In this document: one piece after another, positions 1-10,269 of the stretch | Position numbering within the stretch: the stretch's first letter is position 1 | Layout: each line of letters starts with the position of its first letter | Assembly: GCA_036320915.1 (NCBI GenBank) | Contig: JAXBDG010000020.1 | Span: 930,001-994,000, forward strand | Length of the DNA: 64,000 nt | DNA from: Linnemannia elongata | Taxonomy: Eukaryota; Mortierellomycota; Mortierellomycetes; Mortierellales; Mortierellaceae | Reading direction: 5' to 3' | The notes under the pieces: generated by a model | Seen by the model: only the letters and a program-made list of their open reading frames with translations | What the model was told of the DNA's origin: nothing | Databases searched by the model: none | Translations under genes and position numbers: made by a program

Positions 1-120
1 ACATTGACAGATGCAGCAGAGTACAAAACAAAATCAAAGAAAGCATTGTTGAAATGGTACCGCAAAGGTTTTGATGATGTGCAGCCACCGTTGGCCTCAT
101 TCATTACAAAACTTGAATGA
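1..120 (+). CDS. C-terminal end of a protein cut by the window edge
   Basis: Reading from base 1 gives 39 uninterrupted codons and a TGA at 118-120. The peptide is lysine-rich in the middle (EYKTKSKKALLKWYRKGFDD) and ends in ITKLE. It is coding-like in composition, and the sequence after the stop is A/T-rich with a long poly-T (160-183), as expected of a 3' flank. The family cannot be recognised from so short a piece. The gene starts upstream of the window. Confidence 0.5.
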   Translation, partial: TLTDAAEYKTKSKKALLKWYRKGFDDVQPPLASFITKLE

Positions 121-887
121 TAGCAAACTTTAAAATAGAAGGATACTACACGCCGCTCATTTTTTTTTCTTTTTTTTTTTTTTGTGAGAAAATTGGGCGT
201 GACTGGTACGTGAAGTCACCACCTGGCAAGCCGCCGTGCGCGCAAGGCCACCACGGGCTCTATTAAATCATTCCCAGTTCTTCGTACACAATAAATCTTA
301 GACGCCGCATTTTTTGTGTTCTTTGTTGAAAGTGAATGCATGCACCCCCTATTTTTGAAGGGCTCAATCTGTCCCAGACGGGTGAACCTTGTCTTTTCCC
401 TCATTTTGTCATCGTCCATCTCCACCAGGTCTTCCTTTCCGCTTCGTCATTGGTCGCCATCTAGAATGGACGCCGGGACGCCGCGCTCCTGCGCAATGCG
501 CTTCAAAAAAAATACTATGCAAGTTCATTTGGTATTGGATCAACCTCCCAGTCTAAAAGCCAACGTTTGGCCTGAGCGAACTTCTCAAACCAATATCACA
601 TTCACGGAGCGGCGTCCAACAGTTAGACTGGGCCCTCTGCGCGCGTGTTTTCATGCGACCTGTAAACTTGAGCCCACCGCAATGGAAGAAGAGCGTGTTC
701 GACGAGTTTATTGTGACTATTGGACTACGTCAATTGGCCAAACGAAATCCCTTCAGATTCATCTGCACAAAGAGCGGCGCAAGTGTGTGTTGATCGTGAA
801 GAATGCTTTCAACACAGCGATACCTTCATCTCATCATCCACTAATATCATCCTCTGTCTTCTTCTCTCCCAAACAGGTTGAATTTTG

Positions 888-896
888 TATAAAAGG
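888..896 (+). promoter_or_regulatory. TATA box of the secreted 94-95 aa protein gene
   Basis: TATAAAAGG lies about 70 bp before the leader intron and 168 bp before the ATG at 1056. It is followed by a C/A-rich leader typical of transcription starts in this window. Confidence 0.6.
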
Positions 897-961
897 TGTC
901 CTCCATCATCAAATATTCTCTCATCACCACCCAACCTCACCAATCTACTCTACCTCATCAA

Positions 962-1054
962 GTAAGAATCACTTCCTAGTAAAACTCAACCCAGTTATGA
1001 AATGTGATTCAGTTGTATTGATTTCTAACTTCAATCTCAATGGTCGTCTGCTAG
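962..1054 (+). other. Predicted 5'-leader intron ending one base before the ATG
   Basis: GTAAGA at 962 is paired with CTAG ending at 1054. A CTAAC branch-like site is at 1025-1029. The ATG follows at 1056. The same layout recurs upstream of the repeat-peptide gene at 5863 and the dead NACHT gene at 27298. Confidence 0.5.
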
Positions 1055-1055
1055 A

Positions 1056-1343
1056 ATGAAGATTTCGCTCTCTGTCGCAGCCCTTGGTGCTATCTTGATT
1101 GCCTCGAGTGCCGAAGCCATTCGTGTCTGCCGTACAGGCTGGCAAGACGACAACACCTGCGGCTACAACTGCCAAAACGGTGACCCCATTGACGGACAAT
1201 GGTGCCGCAACTTCAAGAATGAACTCGTAAGAAACGGCGCCAACTGCTGGGGTGATTGCAATGCTTCCAATGGATTCCAGTTCTGGTGCTCCAAGTCTTC
1301 TATGAGCCCCAGTGAGTGCAACCCTCATTTCTGGAGCACCTAA
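1056..1343 (+). CDS. Small secreted cysteine-rich protein
   Basis: The 95-residue protein begins with a clear signal peptide (hydrophobic core LSVAALGAILIA, likely cleavage after SSAEA, residue ~21). The mature part is about 74 residues with eight cysteines, including CGYNC and CWGDC, which suggests four disulphide bonds. It also has several W, N and G residues. It stands alone, with its own TATA box (888), a leader intron and an AATAAA at 1415. Size, secretion signal and even cysteine count fit the effector-like small secreted proteins that fungi release. No family was recognised, so a role in host or microbe interaction is inference only. Confidence 0.8.
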   Translation: MKISLSVAALGAILIASSAEAIRVCRTGWQDDNTCGYNCQNGDPIDGQWCRNFKNELVRNGANCWGDCNASNGFQFWCSKSSMSPSECNPHFWST

Positions 1344-1414
1344 GATTGCAAGTCGACATACTGTGTCAGAGCAAACAACTTCGCTCTCGTTTATTGTATA
1401 ACCACAAGGCTTGG

Positions 1415-1420
1415 AATAAA
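1415..1420 (+). terminator. AATAAA polyadenylation signal
   Basis: AATAAA lies 72 bp after the stop codon of the secreted cysteine-rich protein, in an otherwise non-coding stretch. Confidence 0.5.
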
Positions 1421-1550
1421 ACTAGATGTGATTTGCTCCCTCAATCGACCGATCGAATGAGGGGTTCACTACACCATTAAAATCTCCACATACGATGGTC
1501 TCCATGCCTTTCTCTTTCGTCTTAACAGGACCCTGGCAGGATAACACTGG

Positions 1551-2530
1551 TTGTCGTCCTTGGAGAGTAATATCCGCAGTAAACACTTTGAGCATATCTG
1601 GGCTCGCAACCCTGCCCTAGCGTTTTTCGGATCATCTATCGCCTCTTCTAGCCCAACCCTTTCGACAGCCTTCCCGGGCATGCGGTCACTCGTTGTCGGA
1701 ACTTGGCTCAAGTCGCGAGACTTTTTCCTCATCTTGCACCGCCTCCCCAACCTTCACGGTCTGGAATGCGAGACACTTGGACTCATGGACCGTGTGTTCT
1801 GTCCGGACGCGGACAAAATTATGGAGAGTCAACCAAGCAACTTGCAACATCTTAGTTTTCAGAACACCATTCAGACCGACACCACAATCGCCCACAGTAT
1901 CTCTCATGGTGGCCTCACCTCAAGGAGATCAACATCCGAAAACGGGTTCTCAAGGCTATTGCAAGGGCGCTGGTGTCGCGATATCAGGAACTGGAGGTGT
2001 TTAGGCAGCAGGGTGATGCCGAGCCAATCCATTTATCGCAGTCTGTCAGAGTACAGCGGAAATTCTTGTTGCGGATCTTTGATGCGATTCACCATAGGAT
2101 CGATGCCAAGCTACTAATTGAGGAGCCTTTCTGCCTGTGAAGAAAGAGTGAAGACCTTTCGGTGTCAGGTGGTCGGATTAGAGAGGCTGCCTACTGATAA
2201 GTCGTCGGTGACTGGTCGAGAGGTGACTGCAGGAGTATTAGCGACGACTGAGAACATGGGCGACCAATTTCAGAAACTCCAGATCAGTGTGTTTGAGCTA
2301 TAGGCTCGGTTGACACGACTGAAGGTCCTGGATTAGAGCTTCGCTTGGAGGAAGCCGTACAAGGCCACCGAAGGAATCTATCGTTTCTATCGAAATGTCA
2401 CAGATGGGAACTTCTATGTCAATTACGGAAACCCGATCGTGGACACACTGGACCTAGCACTCGAGTCAGGACTGGACCGCTATCTACTTTGTCAACTTTT
2501 TTGCTACCACACTAACAAATCTCGAGTATT
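1551..2530 (+). pseudogene. Decayed F-box/LRR protein gene
   Basis: Coding-like segments run through all three frames. The first (1551-1890) reads RSLVVGTWLKSRDFFLILHR, then LPNLHGLEC and SNLQHLSF, which are leucine-rich-repeat strands like those of the intact F-box proteins downstream. The frame then changes, and 1905-2140 reads PHLKEINIRKRVLKAIARAL up to a stop. A third piece (about 2150-2530) contains LARLTRLKVLD, an in-frame stop, and DTLDLALESGLDR. No F-box start was found. At least two frame changes and two stops make this a dead copy. Boundaries are approximate. Confidence 0.55.
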
Positions 2531-2634
2531 ATATGGCGTCAGTTTTGATGTTAATTTATTGCTTTTGACTATGTACGAGGAAGGTGCTCGAGCCCGTCTT
2601 TGTATGTTTTACGAATCCCTACTGATAAAAGTAT

Positions 2635-3575
2635 TTACTCTTCCTTGGGGTGCAATTCTTTCAAGGCCACATCGAGGTGTTCCTCAAATCTAGAGCCGCT
2701 TCCAGCAAACCGGACTTCATTGTCGACCACCAACACAATGCAGGGAATGGCTACATACTCGGTTTTACGGAAAATCACTAGTTTTTAAGAGAAAAGAGCG
2801 GTTGAACATCAGTTAAGAAAGAAAACGACAAAAAAAAAATCTAAAAAAAAAAATGTAACTTACGGTCTCTGACATATTCATCGGCGTTGTCAACATAAGT
2901 TGAATAACGAAAATGATCTTTTTTGGTCTCAATGAACTCCTTGACTCCCTCCAAGCCCATCATCGCAGGATGACGACCAAGCATGCCTTCATTGTTGATA
3001 CCAATGACTGCCACCTGTCCTGCGTGTTTCTCGGCGAGATCCGAAAGCTCTAGACCAAGGTCAATACATGGGCAGCACCTATGATATCCAAAAAGGACTT
3101 GTTGGTTAACATTCTTTTTGCTCCTTTCCCTAAAAAAATTTAACGCGATAATGAAGTAAAAAATAATGTCAAGGTCTCCTTACCAAGTTGCCCAGAAATC
3201 AAGGATGACAATACGCTCTGTACCCTCGTACTTTTTCCCTCGGACGTGGTGAATAGCCTCAAGAGCAGACAAGACATCAATCTTTTCTCCGGTATAGGGA
3301 CTCATCCAACCCTCTCGTAAACATGCTGGAGGACCAGCTTTGAAATTATCTCGGATTTTTTCAAACGTTTCTCTGCCACGATAGGACTTTAAACGATCCA
3401 ATGGGTCGTCGTATCCAATTTCTTTCACCTGAGCCTTGAAAACCTCGACGGCTGCCCAAAACGGTTCTTCTTGCCATTTGTCTTCGTATTGGTCTTTGAA
3501 AGGACGGTGGAGCGTAGCTAGATAGAGTTCATTGAATAGTTCCTCTTTGGTGAGGGGGACGTTTTCGGTGGACAT
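2635..3575 (-). CDS. Thioredoxin-fold protein with WCCPC active site (three exons)
   Basis: Exons are 3184-3575, 2864-3078 and 2635-2777; all junctions are GT-AG and keep frame, giving 249 residues. Exon 1 ends inside the tryptophan codon of ILDFWATW, and splicing produces W131-C-C-P-C135, the CxxC redox motif of thioredoxin/TlpA-type proteins. The third exon supplies the conserved cis-proline region (AIPCIVLV, P214). About 115 residues precede the fold and are charged and helical, with no signal peptide, so the protein is probably cytosolic. A two-cysteine redox role (disulphide reduction or peroxide defence) follows from the family; the substrate is unknown. A TATA-like stretch lies near 3645-3650, about 70 bp upstream. 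Confidence 0.8.
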
Positions 3576-4040
3576 GGTGTTTGGGCTGTGGGAAATTGGA
3601 GAGGTGAATGGGAGGGGAGCGGATGAGATGGCCTTTGGCGATGGTATATATGTTACTCAGGTACTTTGCAAGGTCGAACTATTTTGATTGGTCCTTGGTT
3701 TCGTGAGGGATGGCCCTGAAAAGTAACTACAATCCAGCTGGAACTACCTTACAGGTGTCGAGTTCGCGAATCAAGCAACGCTATGAAATACCAAACATGT
3801 GAGCCTTTCACCGTCACCAAAAAAAACAGCCCACATGCCCTGATCACGTACCGCAAGAACAGTTTCGTTTTGTGTTTTATGACTGGAAGTTAGTGGGAAA
3901 AAAAAGCATGTTAAGGTTTAGACCGAGATGATTGGTCGGCTATCAAGTGATTGTAAGTTGGTGTGCACAACATATACCTTTTCGGGAGTATACTTGTCCA
4001 TGTCTCTCTACGTGTTGTCAAAAGTGGACCATCCAAAACA
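3576..4040. other. Intergenic, no gene seen
   Basis: This is the promoter side of the thioredoxin-fold gene (purine-rich on the plus strand near 3590-3640). No coding stretch, RNA gene or repeat was recognised before the tandem repeats begin. Confidence 0.4.
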
Positions 4041-5120
4041 AAGAAGCATTTTTGTGCTCAGAAATTTAGCGTCATCCCCTTGGGTCGATTTTTTAATGGG
4101 TACTGCGAAAAAAGAAAAAAGAAAAGCGTTAGAAACGACGACTGTACTTTTGGAGCAATGCTACCTCTCCTCTTACGATTCCCAGTTAGATGCAGGAAAG
4201 TGGCCCATCTTTGGACTTGTATGTACCTCAGCTCTGGAGCGGGCCGTCGTTGTTGTCATTGTTAATTATTGAGGTGGAAGAAACTGAGGAGATGGTTGGC
4301 CGAATGAGGGGGAGGGGGAGTTGTTATATTGGTAGGCGATATCTTCCGCAGTGAAGAGAAGAGGACGGTGTGAATATGAACGCCACGCAAGACGATAAAC
4401 ACGTGGAGTTTGAGGATTTCTAGCATATTTTTTTCTGCTCCCTTTACCCTCCGCATTTTTTTTTTAATTTTTCGTGTCCACAAATTTTGTGTCATCTCCG
4501 GAGTTGGATGCCGAGCAGGAGAGAAGCACGGCTACACTGAGTCAGTGATGAGTGATGTTGACCTCTTTCTACTTGTCAAAAAGGACAAAAGGACCACGCG
4601 TTCGATCGAACCAATAGTGACGTGCTTTCACTGGTCTCTTCCCATTCCCTACACTTAGAATCGAAAATGAAGACGCAATGAAAACATTCCAAACAATGAG
4701 GCATTTTTTTGTTGTGCTCAGAAACTTCGTGTCGCTCCTCGGGGTTGGATACCGAGCGTTTAAAAGCAGGGCTGTACTGACTTCAATGCTGTGCGACATT
4801 GATCACGTACTACACCTTGCCGAAAAGGCTAAAAAGGATGCATTACGCGACTGAACTTATCGTAGTGTTGTGCGTATATTGGTCTTTTGCCGTCCCAACA
4901 TTTGCTCTCTCAAAAATAATTAGACATGTGGACCAATGAGGCTGTTTTTGGTGCTCAGGAAGTTGGTGTCATCATCTCGGAAGTTGGATGCGAAAAGAAA
5001 TACTTTAAAAAGTACATGCAAAATTGACTTCAGTGCTAGGCTACATTGAAGTCTTCCATTCCTTGCATTTCCTCTCTCAAAAAAAGTAAACGCTACCTCT
5101 CGAGATCGCGGTGGGAGATG
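4040..5120. repeat. Degenerate ~240-bp tandem repeats
   Basis: A recurring block contains a GAGGCATTTTTTTG-like run, GTGCTCAGAAACTT, GTGTCATCTCGG, GTTGGATGCCGAG and TACTGACTTCAGTGCT. The anchor word G(T/C)GTC followed by a C-rich run falls at 4069, 4489, 4729 and 4966, so the last three copies are 240 and 237 bp apart. Copies have drifted and carry no conserved open frame. No protein signal was found in this stretch. Confidence 0.6.
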
Positions 5121-5624
5121 ATTTTTTTGTACTATCCTACTAGGTTTTTTTTTTTTGTGCATAAAACCATGTCTCCCTTGAATTTTGTTTTGTATAGACC
5201 AACAAAAAGTAGTTCTGTGCCGTACATACTAAAAAGGGAGTAGGGATCGCGACAGCTGCATTTGAGTACAAACCAGTAAAAAAAAGTTGTTCTCAGGTCC
5301 CACAGCGATAAGACTAGTCCCGCCGCGAACTTCAACTTTGCGATTTGTGAGGAGGGCTGTTGTTTGTAGGATCAGTAGTTCCATGCAGGAGATCATGATA
5401 CGTTCCACCGCGGAATCCTATCCTAGACAACGATCCTTATTCTTCTCATTGCCTGAATACTTTTTATTTTGAATGGAATGAGTTTGTTGGTTGTTTTCGT
5501 TGTCGTTGTTGTGCTTCTTTATTATTATTTTTAGTTGGCATTTTGCCTTATGCCCATATAATGCTTATGTGAAATAGAAAATTGATTCAGCTCGACCTTG
5601 GGAATCGGCACCAAACGTTTCAAA

Positions 5625-5632
5625 TATAAATA
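5625..5632 (+). promoter_or_regulatory. TATA box of the repeat-peptide precursor gene
   Basis: TATAAATA lies 120 bp before the leader-intron donor at 5745, followed by a C/A-rich leader. Confidence 0.55.
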
Positions 5633-5744
5633 CTCGGATAGATCCCACCCAACTTTTGACTCCTCAGTTCCGCCACTCCTATCCTACTCCAACACCTCCT
5701 TGAGAAATCCTCACAAATAACAATACCAACCCGACCAAACTCTT

Positions 5745-5857
5745 GTAAGGCTTTATGCATTGCATTATTGATCATTATTCTATCTCAAGGATTAAGAGTA
5801 ACGACTGATAACTAACTCAAGGTCAACATACTCTCCTATTGCCATTTTGTTTCTTAG
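5745..5857 (+). other. Predicted 5'-leader intron of the repeat-peptide precursor gene
   Basis: GTAAGG at 5745 pairs with TTCTTAG ending at 5857. A CTAAC branch-like site is at 5812-5816. Only five bases separate the acceptor from the ATG at 5863. Confidence 0.5.
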
Positions 5858-5862
5858 AAAAG

Positions 5863-6462
5863 ATGAAGGTTTTATCTATTGTCAACGCTGTCGCGATTGC
5901 CTGCTTTACCGTGGCTTCTGCTCGACCCACTGACGTGAACGGCCCTGCCCATCCCGACCTCAACATTTTGTCTGTTGCCGCTGCCTCTGCAGACCAGCTC
6001 GAGAAGAGAGGATTTAGGTGCCTCGACCCTCCCGCATGCACTTCGTTCGAGCACTACCCGGACCCAACCTCTCACACGGATGGAGATCAGCTTGAGAAGA
6101 GAGGATTCAGATGCCTCGACCCTCCCGCATGCACTTCGTTCGAGCACTACCCGGACCCAACCTCTCACACGGATGGAGATCAGCTTGAGAAGAGAGGATT
6201 CAGATGCCTCGACCCTCCCGCATGCACTTCGTTCGAGCACTACCCGGACCCAACCTCTCACACGGATGGAGATCAGCTTGAGAAGAGAGGATTCAGATGC
6301 CTCGACCCTCCCGCATGCACTTCGTTCGAGCACTACCCGGACCCAACCTCTCACACGGATGGAGACCAGATCGAGAAGAGAGGATTTAGATGCCTCGATC
6401 CTCCCGCGTGCACCTCGTTCGAGCACTACCCGGACCCAACCTCTCATACGGATGGAAACTAG
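5863..6462 (+). CDS. Secreted Kex2-processed repeat-peptide precursor
   Basis: The 199-residue product starts with a signal peptide (MKVLSIVNAVAIACF..., cleavage near residue 20) and a short propeptide, then DQLEKR. Five tandem units follow from residue 50, the first four 31 residues long and the last ending at 26. Each begins GFRCLDPPACTSFEHYPDPT and the units are separated by (L/I)EKR, a classic Kex2 site. Each released peptide would carry two cysteines five residues apart, able to form a small loop. Units 2-4 are identical at DNA level; unit 5 differs from them almost only at silent positions. This is the architecture of fungal Kex2-processed repeat proteins, which include pheromone precursors and ribosomally made cyclic peptides. 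No tailoring enzyme gene is visible nearby. The function is unknown. Confidence 0.8.
   Translation: MKVLSIVNAVAIACFTVASARPTDVNGPAHPDLNILSVAAASADQLEKRGFRCLDPPACTSFEHYPDPTSHTDGDQLEKRGFRCLDPPACTSFEHYPDPTSHTDGDQLEKRGFRCLDPPACTSFEHYPDPTSHTDGDQLEKRGFRCLDPPACTSFEHYPDPTSHTDGDQIEKRGFRCLDPPACTSFEHYPDPTSHTDGN
6010..6459 (+). repeat. 93-bp coding tandem repeat (five units)
   Basis: Units start at 6010, 6103, 6196, 6289 and 6382 (the last is 78 bp to the stop). Units 2-4 are base-for-base the same. Unit 1 differs by silent changes (TTT, AGG), and unit 5 has several third-position changes with the peptide core unaltered. Confidence 0.85.
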
Positions 6463-6545
6463 ATTGAGAAGAGAAGATTTATATACCTCGACCCTCCCGG
6501 GTGCACTTCGTTTGAGTATTACCCGGATCCGACCTCTCGCGTATA
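6460..6545 (+). pseudogene. Relic sixth unit of the repeat peptide behind a stop codon
   Basis: Where the other units read GAC CAG ATC (or GAT CAG CTT), this one reads AAC TAG ATT, so a CAG-to-TAG change ends the protein. In the same frame a sixth unit is still legible (EKR, then LDPPGCTSFEYYPDPTSR), but with many amino-acid changes, including loss of the first cysteine. Confidence 0.7.
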
Positions 6546-7073
6546 CGGTAGATTTATCGGGATATTTTCTACCTGCACTGGTGGGTCATTATCCCGTCGA
6601 CTATTATTTATCAAGTGATATCTTACGTTATTTTTAGCAAGATATAAAAACAACAGTTGTCAAATTCAAAATCGCGTTTTTACTATATGCATGTTTGAAC
6701 TTGGGGTTGTCTAAAGAGCATGTCTGCTTTTCTTGTTGCGGCAGATTCTGAGAGCGTTTATGAGTTGTAGTCCGCGACTGATCTTTTAGTACATGATCCT
6801 GCAATTAATGTCCGCTGATTCTTGTAACAAAAAAAAAAAGATTATCGGGGGTGTAAAATCCCTCGTATATCCCAAGCATTGGCTCGTGAAGGTCTTGTGC
6901 CAACTTTCTACCGAGTGTGGCCTCTGAGTCCGCATTTCGAATAACTCTCAAAGCAGGGTGTATCCTGCTACTATCCTTCACCTTTGTTTTGGTTTTGAAA
7001 CAAAAAATGACTCCACTGTGCAATTTTTCGCACCCGTGCTTGTCCCATATGAAAGGCGCAAACGTAAATCTCA
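6546..7073. other. Intergenic, no gene seen
   Basis: A/T-rich sequence with short open frames only. It forms the left flank of the MULE insertion. No conserved feature was recognised. Confidence 0.4.
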
Positions 7074-7082
7074 ATTGGAGGG

Positions 7083-7107
7083 GAATCTCCTTATGAAGGC
7101 CCCGATT
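7083..7107 (+). repeat. Left terminal inverted repeat of the MULE
   Basis: 25 bp, an exact reverse complement of 11318-11342. Confidence 0.9.
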
Positions 7108-7228
7108 CTGGACAAAAATACAGCTTTTGCGATCTCCCTTTCTTCTACGTCAGCGGTTTGATTCTCGTCCCTAATTGCAAGAATAAACATCAGGCTGTTC
7201 TCCTCTGCCTTCCGATACACAATCTTCC

Positions 7229-7312
7229 CTCTTTCACACACAAGCACCCCTCTCTCACACACAAGCACCCTTCTCGCACACACAAGCATCCTTCTCTCAC
7301 ACACAAGCATCT
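7229..7312 (+). repeat. Four 21-bp subterminal repeats upstream of the MULE transposase
   Basis: Units of the type CTCTCACACACAAGCACCC start at 7229, 7250, 7271 and 7292 with an exact 21-bp period and few changes. They sit between the left end and the transposase start. Such arrays can be transposase-binding or promoter sites; that is inference. Confidence 0.65.
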
Positions 7313-7347
7313 CTCTCCCATACAAAGTCGTCCTCTTCACTCGCGTC

Positions 7348-10268
7348 ATGGACACCCAAGCGGCCGTCAACTGGATGGTCACAGAGGACTATTCGAGAGA
7401 ACCCTTCGATGACGCGCTATCAAAGCTGTCCAGCTCGTTGGTGAGTTGCTTATTATTAATATTGCTTGGTGCCTACCATCATGAAACGACGCTGTCGATA
7501 TAAGCGCGATGCTTGGTTTACTCACACTCAATCCGTGTCTACGCTATTATTAAGATCTTACGTCTAGCTGATATGGACTCGGGTCTTGCTGAGGACGGTC
7601 AAGCTGAGAATGACCAAACTAAGGACATGGTCGAAGATTCACCCGAGGCTGAAGGAAGTGATGAATCCGAGAGCGAGACAGACGGCGGAGCCGGGCACGA
7701 TGAGGCCGCATCTTCCGGAGACGGTATTGCAGGTGTCGACAGCAGGGTGATGAATATCTGCGAAGTGAGCGTCAAGACAGACCGTGTGCCCATGAGAGCG
7801 AGGCAGGCAGCCGACCTCCAGCGAAATGTGCTCAATGCTATCCGTGATTCACTCTTCGATGACCCCTATATCATTGAAACGGCTGAGACCTATGGGTTTC
7901 CGGAAGGTAAACGGATTACCTTGAGTGAGAAGAAGGAGGGGCGCTGTCTGGTCTTCTATGTCAAGGCAGCCTTTTTCGAGGACTGGCTGAAGCGACACTC
8001 GGACTGCATCGGCACCAGCTTCACGTTGCGCACCAAGCCTCACCCTTACTCCACTAACGTCAAAGAAAGCAGCACTCAGGCCAAAAAGGACAAGGCAGGG
8101 CAGATTCTCAGTCGATACAGCTGTCATTGCAAAAGCAAAAAGTACGAGGTCAAGGGCCGAATCAAGGGTGGAAAGAAGGAAAAGACCAGATTGCGTTTGC
8201 CTTCCATCAGTTGTAACTGCCGGTCGTCCATTAAAGCTACGTTTAGACCACGGTCAACGAGTGATGGCATGCCCGGCAATACATGCATGATCGAATATTT
8301 TTTCGAGCACAACCACAAGCTTGGATGCGCGGAGAACATTGGGAGCATGCGGAAATCGGAGGCTGTCAAGCTGAGGATCAAAGCCATGCTCATGAGAGGA
8401 ATGTCCATCAATGCCATCATGGAGCAGTTGACGATAGACCACGCCAGGTTTGCTCGCTTCTTGGAGGGAAAGGGGACCATGGCGTTATCTAGGGACAATT
8501 TTATCACCTACGACGACGTCTACAACATCTTGTACGCCATTACAGCCAAGGAAGTCAGGAAGAGCAACGACGACATGATATCCGCAAGACTATGGATGGA
8601 GGAACTGGACAGGAACAACTACTTTACCTTCTATGACAAGGCAAACAGCGTGTACCATGGATTCTCATCGCCCTGGCAGTTGGATCAACTCAGGCAATGG
8701 GGCGATGTGTTCTGCTTTGATGGTACCCATCATGCCCGCGGGTAAGCGTTTCCCTTGAACACTCGTATTTTGTACTGTTTGATTTTGGCTGCCATCTTGT
8801 CTCTTACTCCTTGTAACTGTTCTCTATGGTGCTTTAGACGAGACACATACTTATTTACCATTGTTGTAAAGAACAAGGAAACAGGCTTCGGCATCCCTGT
8901 CGCGTTCCTGTTGACGAAGACTCAAAAGTGGGAACTCTTGAAGGAATGGCTTTGTCAGCTGAAAGCAAAGATGGACCAACTGTGTGCCGAGCCGTATTTC
9001 CCTACCGCTGTAATCACTGACCAAGGCACAAACGAGATCAATGCCATCCAATATGCTTTCGATTTCAAGCCGCGCATATTTTACTGTGCGTGGCATATCT
9101 TGCAAGCTTGGGAGCGCAACTTCACCAAGGAAAAACTCGGCATGGATAATATCTCCATAGCTAAAAAGAAGGAAAGGAAAGACAGGGTAAGTGAGACTTT
9201 TCTGACTAGTTTGTAAACGACTCTTTTAAAGACATGATGTAACTATGCTATTCATATACTGCGTTGAAACCAATAATGAAGGGGATTATATTAATGTAGG
9301 CGTTTATTGCTGTGTTCGTCTTACACCAGGTACGGAAACAGCTCAAAGGCATCCTCTATGCACGGACGGAGGAGGAGTCCAACACTTTGCTGGACGCGTT
9401 TAGAAATGAGTGGCAAGACATTGCGTCCGAGTTTATCAAGTACCTGGACGCCAACTACCTGGCTCATGAGGCGGACAGGAGGCGTTGGATGTTTTGTCAC
9501 CGCCAACAAGTCGCTTATGGTTGTATCAACACCAATAACTTCATCGAGAGCTGGCATAACACCTTGAAGAAACACTTCTTCAAAGACAAGCAACAACGGC
9601 GCCTGGATTCAGTGATCCATACTCTCGCCAAGAAAGCCGTGCCGCACTTTCAACAGATGTGTGTCCGTCACATTGTGCAAGTTGGGAAGATGACTCCTGG
9701 TCGCAAGAAGGCTCTGATCGCAAGGCTGGCGGCCCAGAACCACATCGATCGCACTCGAATGCAAGACCCTGGAAAACTCCTTCTGCTACAATCTGATGAC
9801 GATTCAGTGCTAAAGGTTCCATCATTCACCATCCCCGACGTCTCTTACGACCTGACAGTCGATTGGGATCTTGGGATGGCAGGGCAGTTTCGCAAGTGTA
9901 CCTGTGCTGACTTTTCAAGTACGCACATGGTCTGCAAACACCTAGCCTTGGCGGAAATTGCATTTCCAAACACTGATTATCGCCCCAAAGGTCACTTGGA
10001 GTTCCGAGCAGACCCTATGCCTTTGAGCTCTGAGGAGGATCTTTCACTGCAACCCGCTCCTACGGTTTTGACGGTTGCTCAGACTCTCAGTAGCATTGTC
10101 GATTCCATTAATAGTTACATTAGCGTTATGGACCCAGATAAGGCTGTGCCGAACGATGACGAGGTTTTATCTACGATGAAGAGAGCTCGCGACCTACTTC
10201 ATGCGCATATGCCAGTCAAAGAAGGGTACAGTCTCAGTAACAAGCGTCAAAGGCAGCGCCCTAAATAA
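7348..10268 (+). CDS. MULE transposase (four exons)
   Basis: Exons 7348-7440, 7555-8741, 8838-9186 and 9330-10268 join in frame to 855 residues. An acidic N-terminus is followed by a FAR1/WRKY-GCM1-like zinc-binding region (CHC..., SCNC, EHNH, residues ~215-285). The catalytic DDE set is in DGTHH (D~420), VITDQG (D~488) and NFIESWH (E~616). A SWIM zinc finger (CTC...CKH) lies at ~733-756. This order is that of Mutator-type transposases, which cut and paste the element through its inverted ends. The last three exons are firm. The short first exon (31 residues) is supported only by a phase-matching acceptor (AAG at 7552-7554) and is less certain. No stop or frameshift was found, so the enzyme may be active. 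Confidence 0.85.
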
Positions 10269-10269
10269 A
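10264..10269 (+). terminator. AATAAA signal overlapping the transposase stop codon
   Basis: The stop TAA (10266-10268) lies inside AATAAA. Confidence 0.35.

Noticed and set aside
316..1059. 247-codon open frame before the secreted-protein gene
   Set aside because: It overlaps the TATA box, leader and leader intron of the 1056 gene, and its composition is not protein-like.
5872..6637. Long frames on the minus strand and in another plus frame across the repeat-peptide gene
   Set aside because: They are open only because the 93-bp unit has no stops in these frames; they have no signal peptide or cleavage sites, and third-position silent changes fit the chosen frame.
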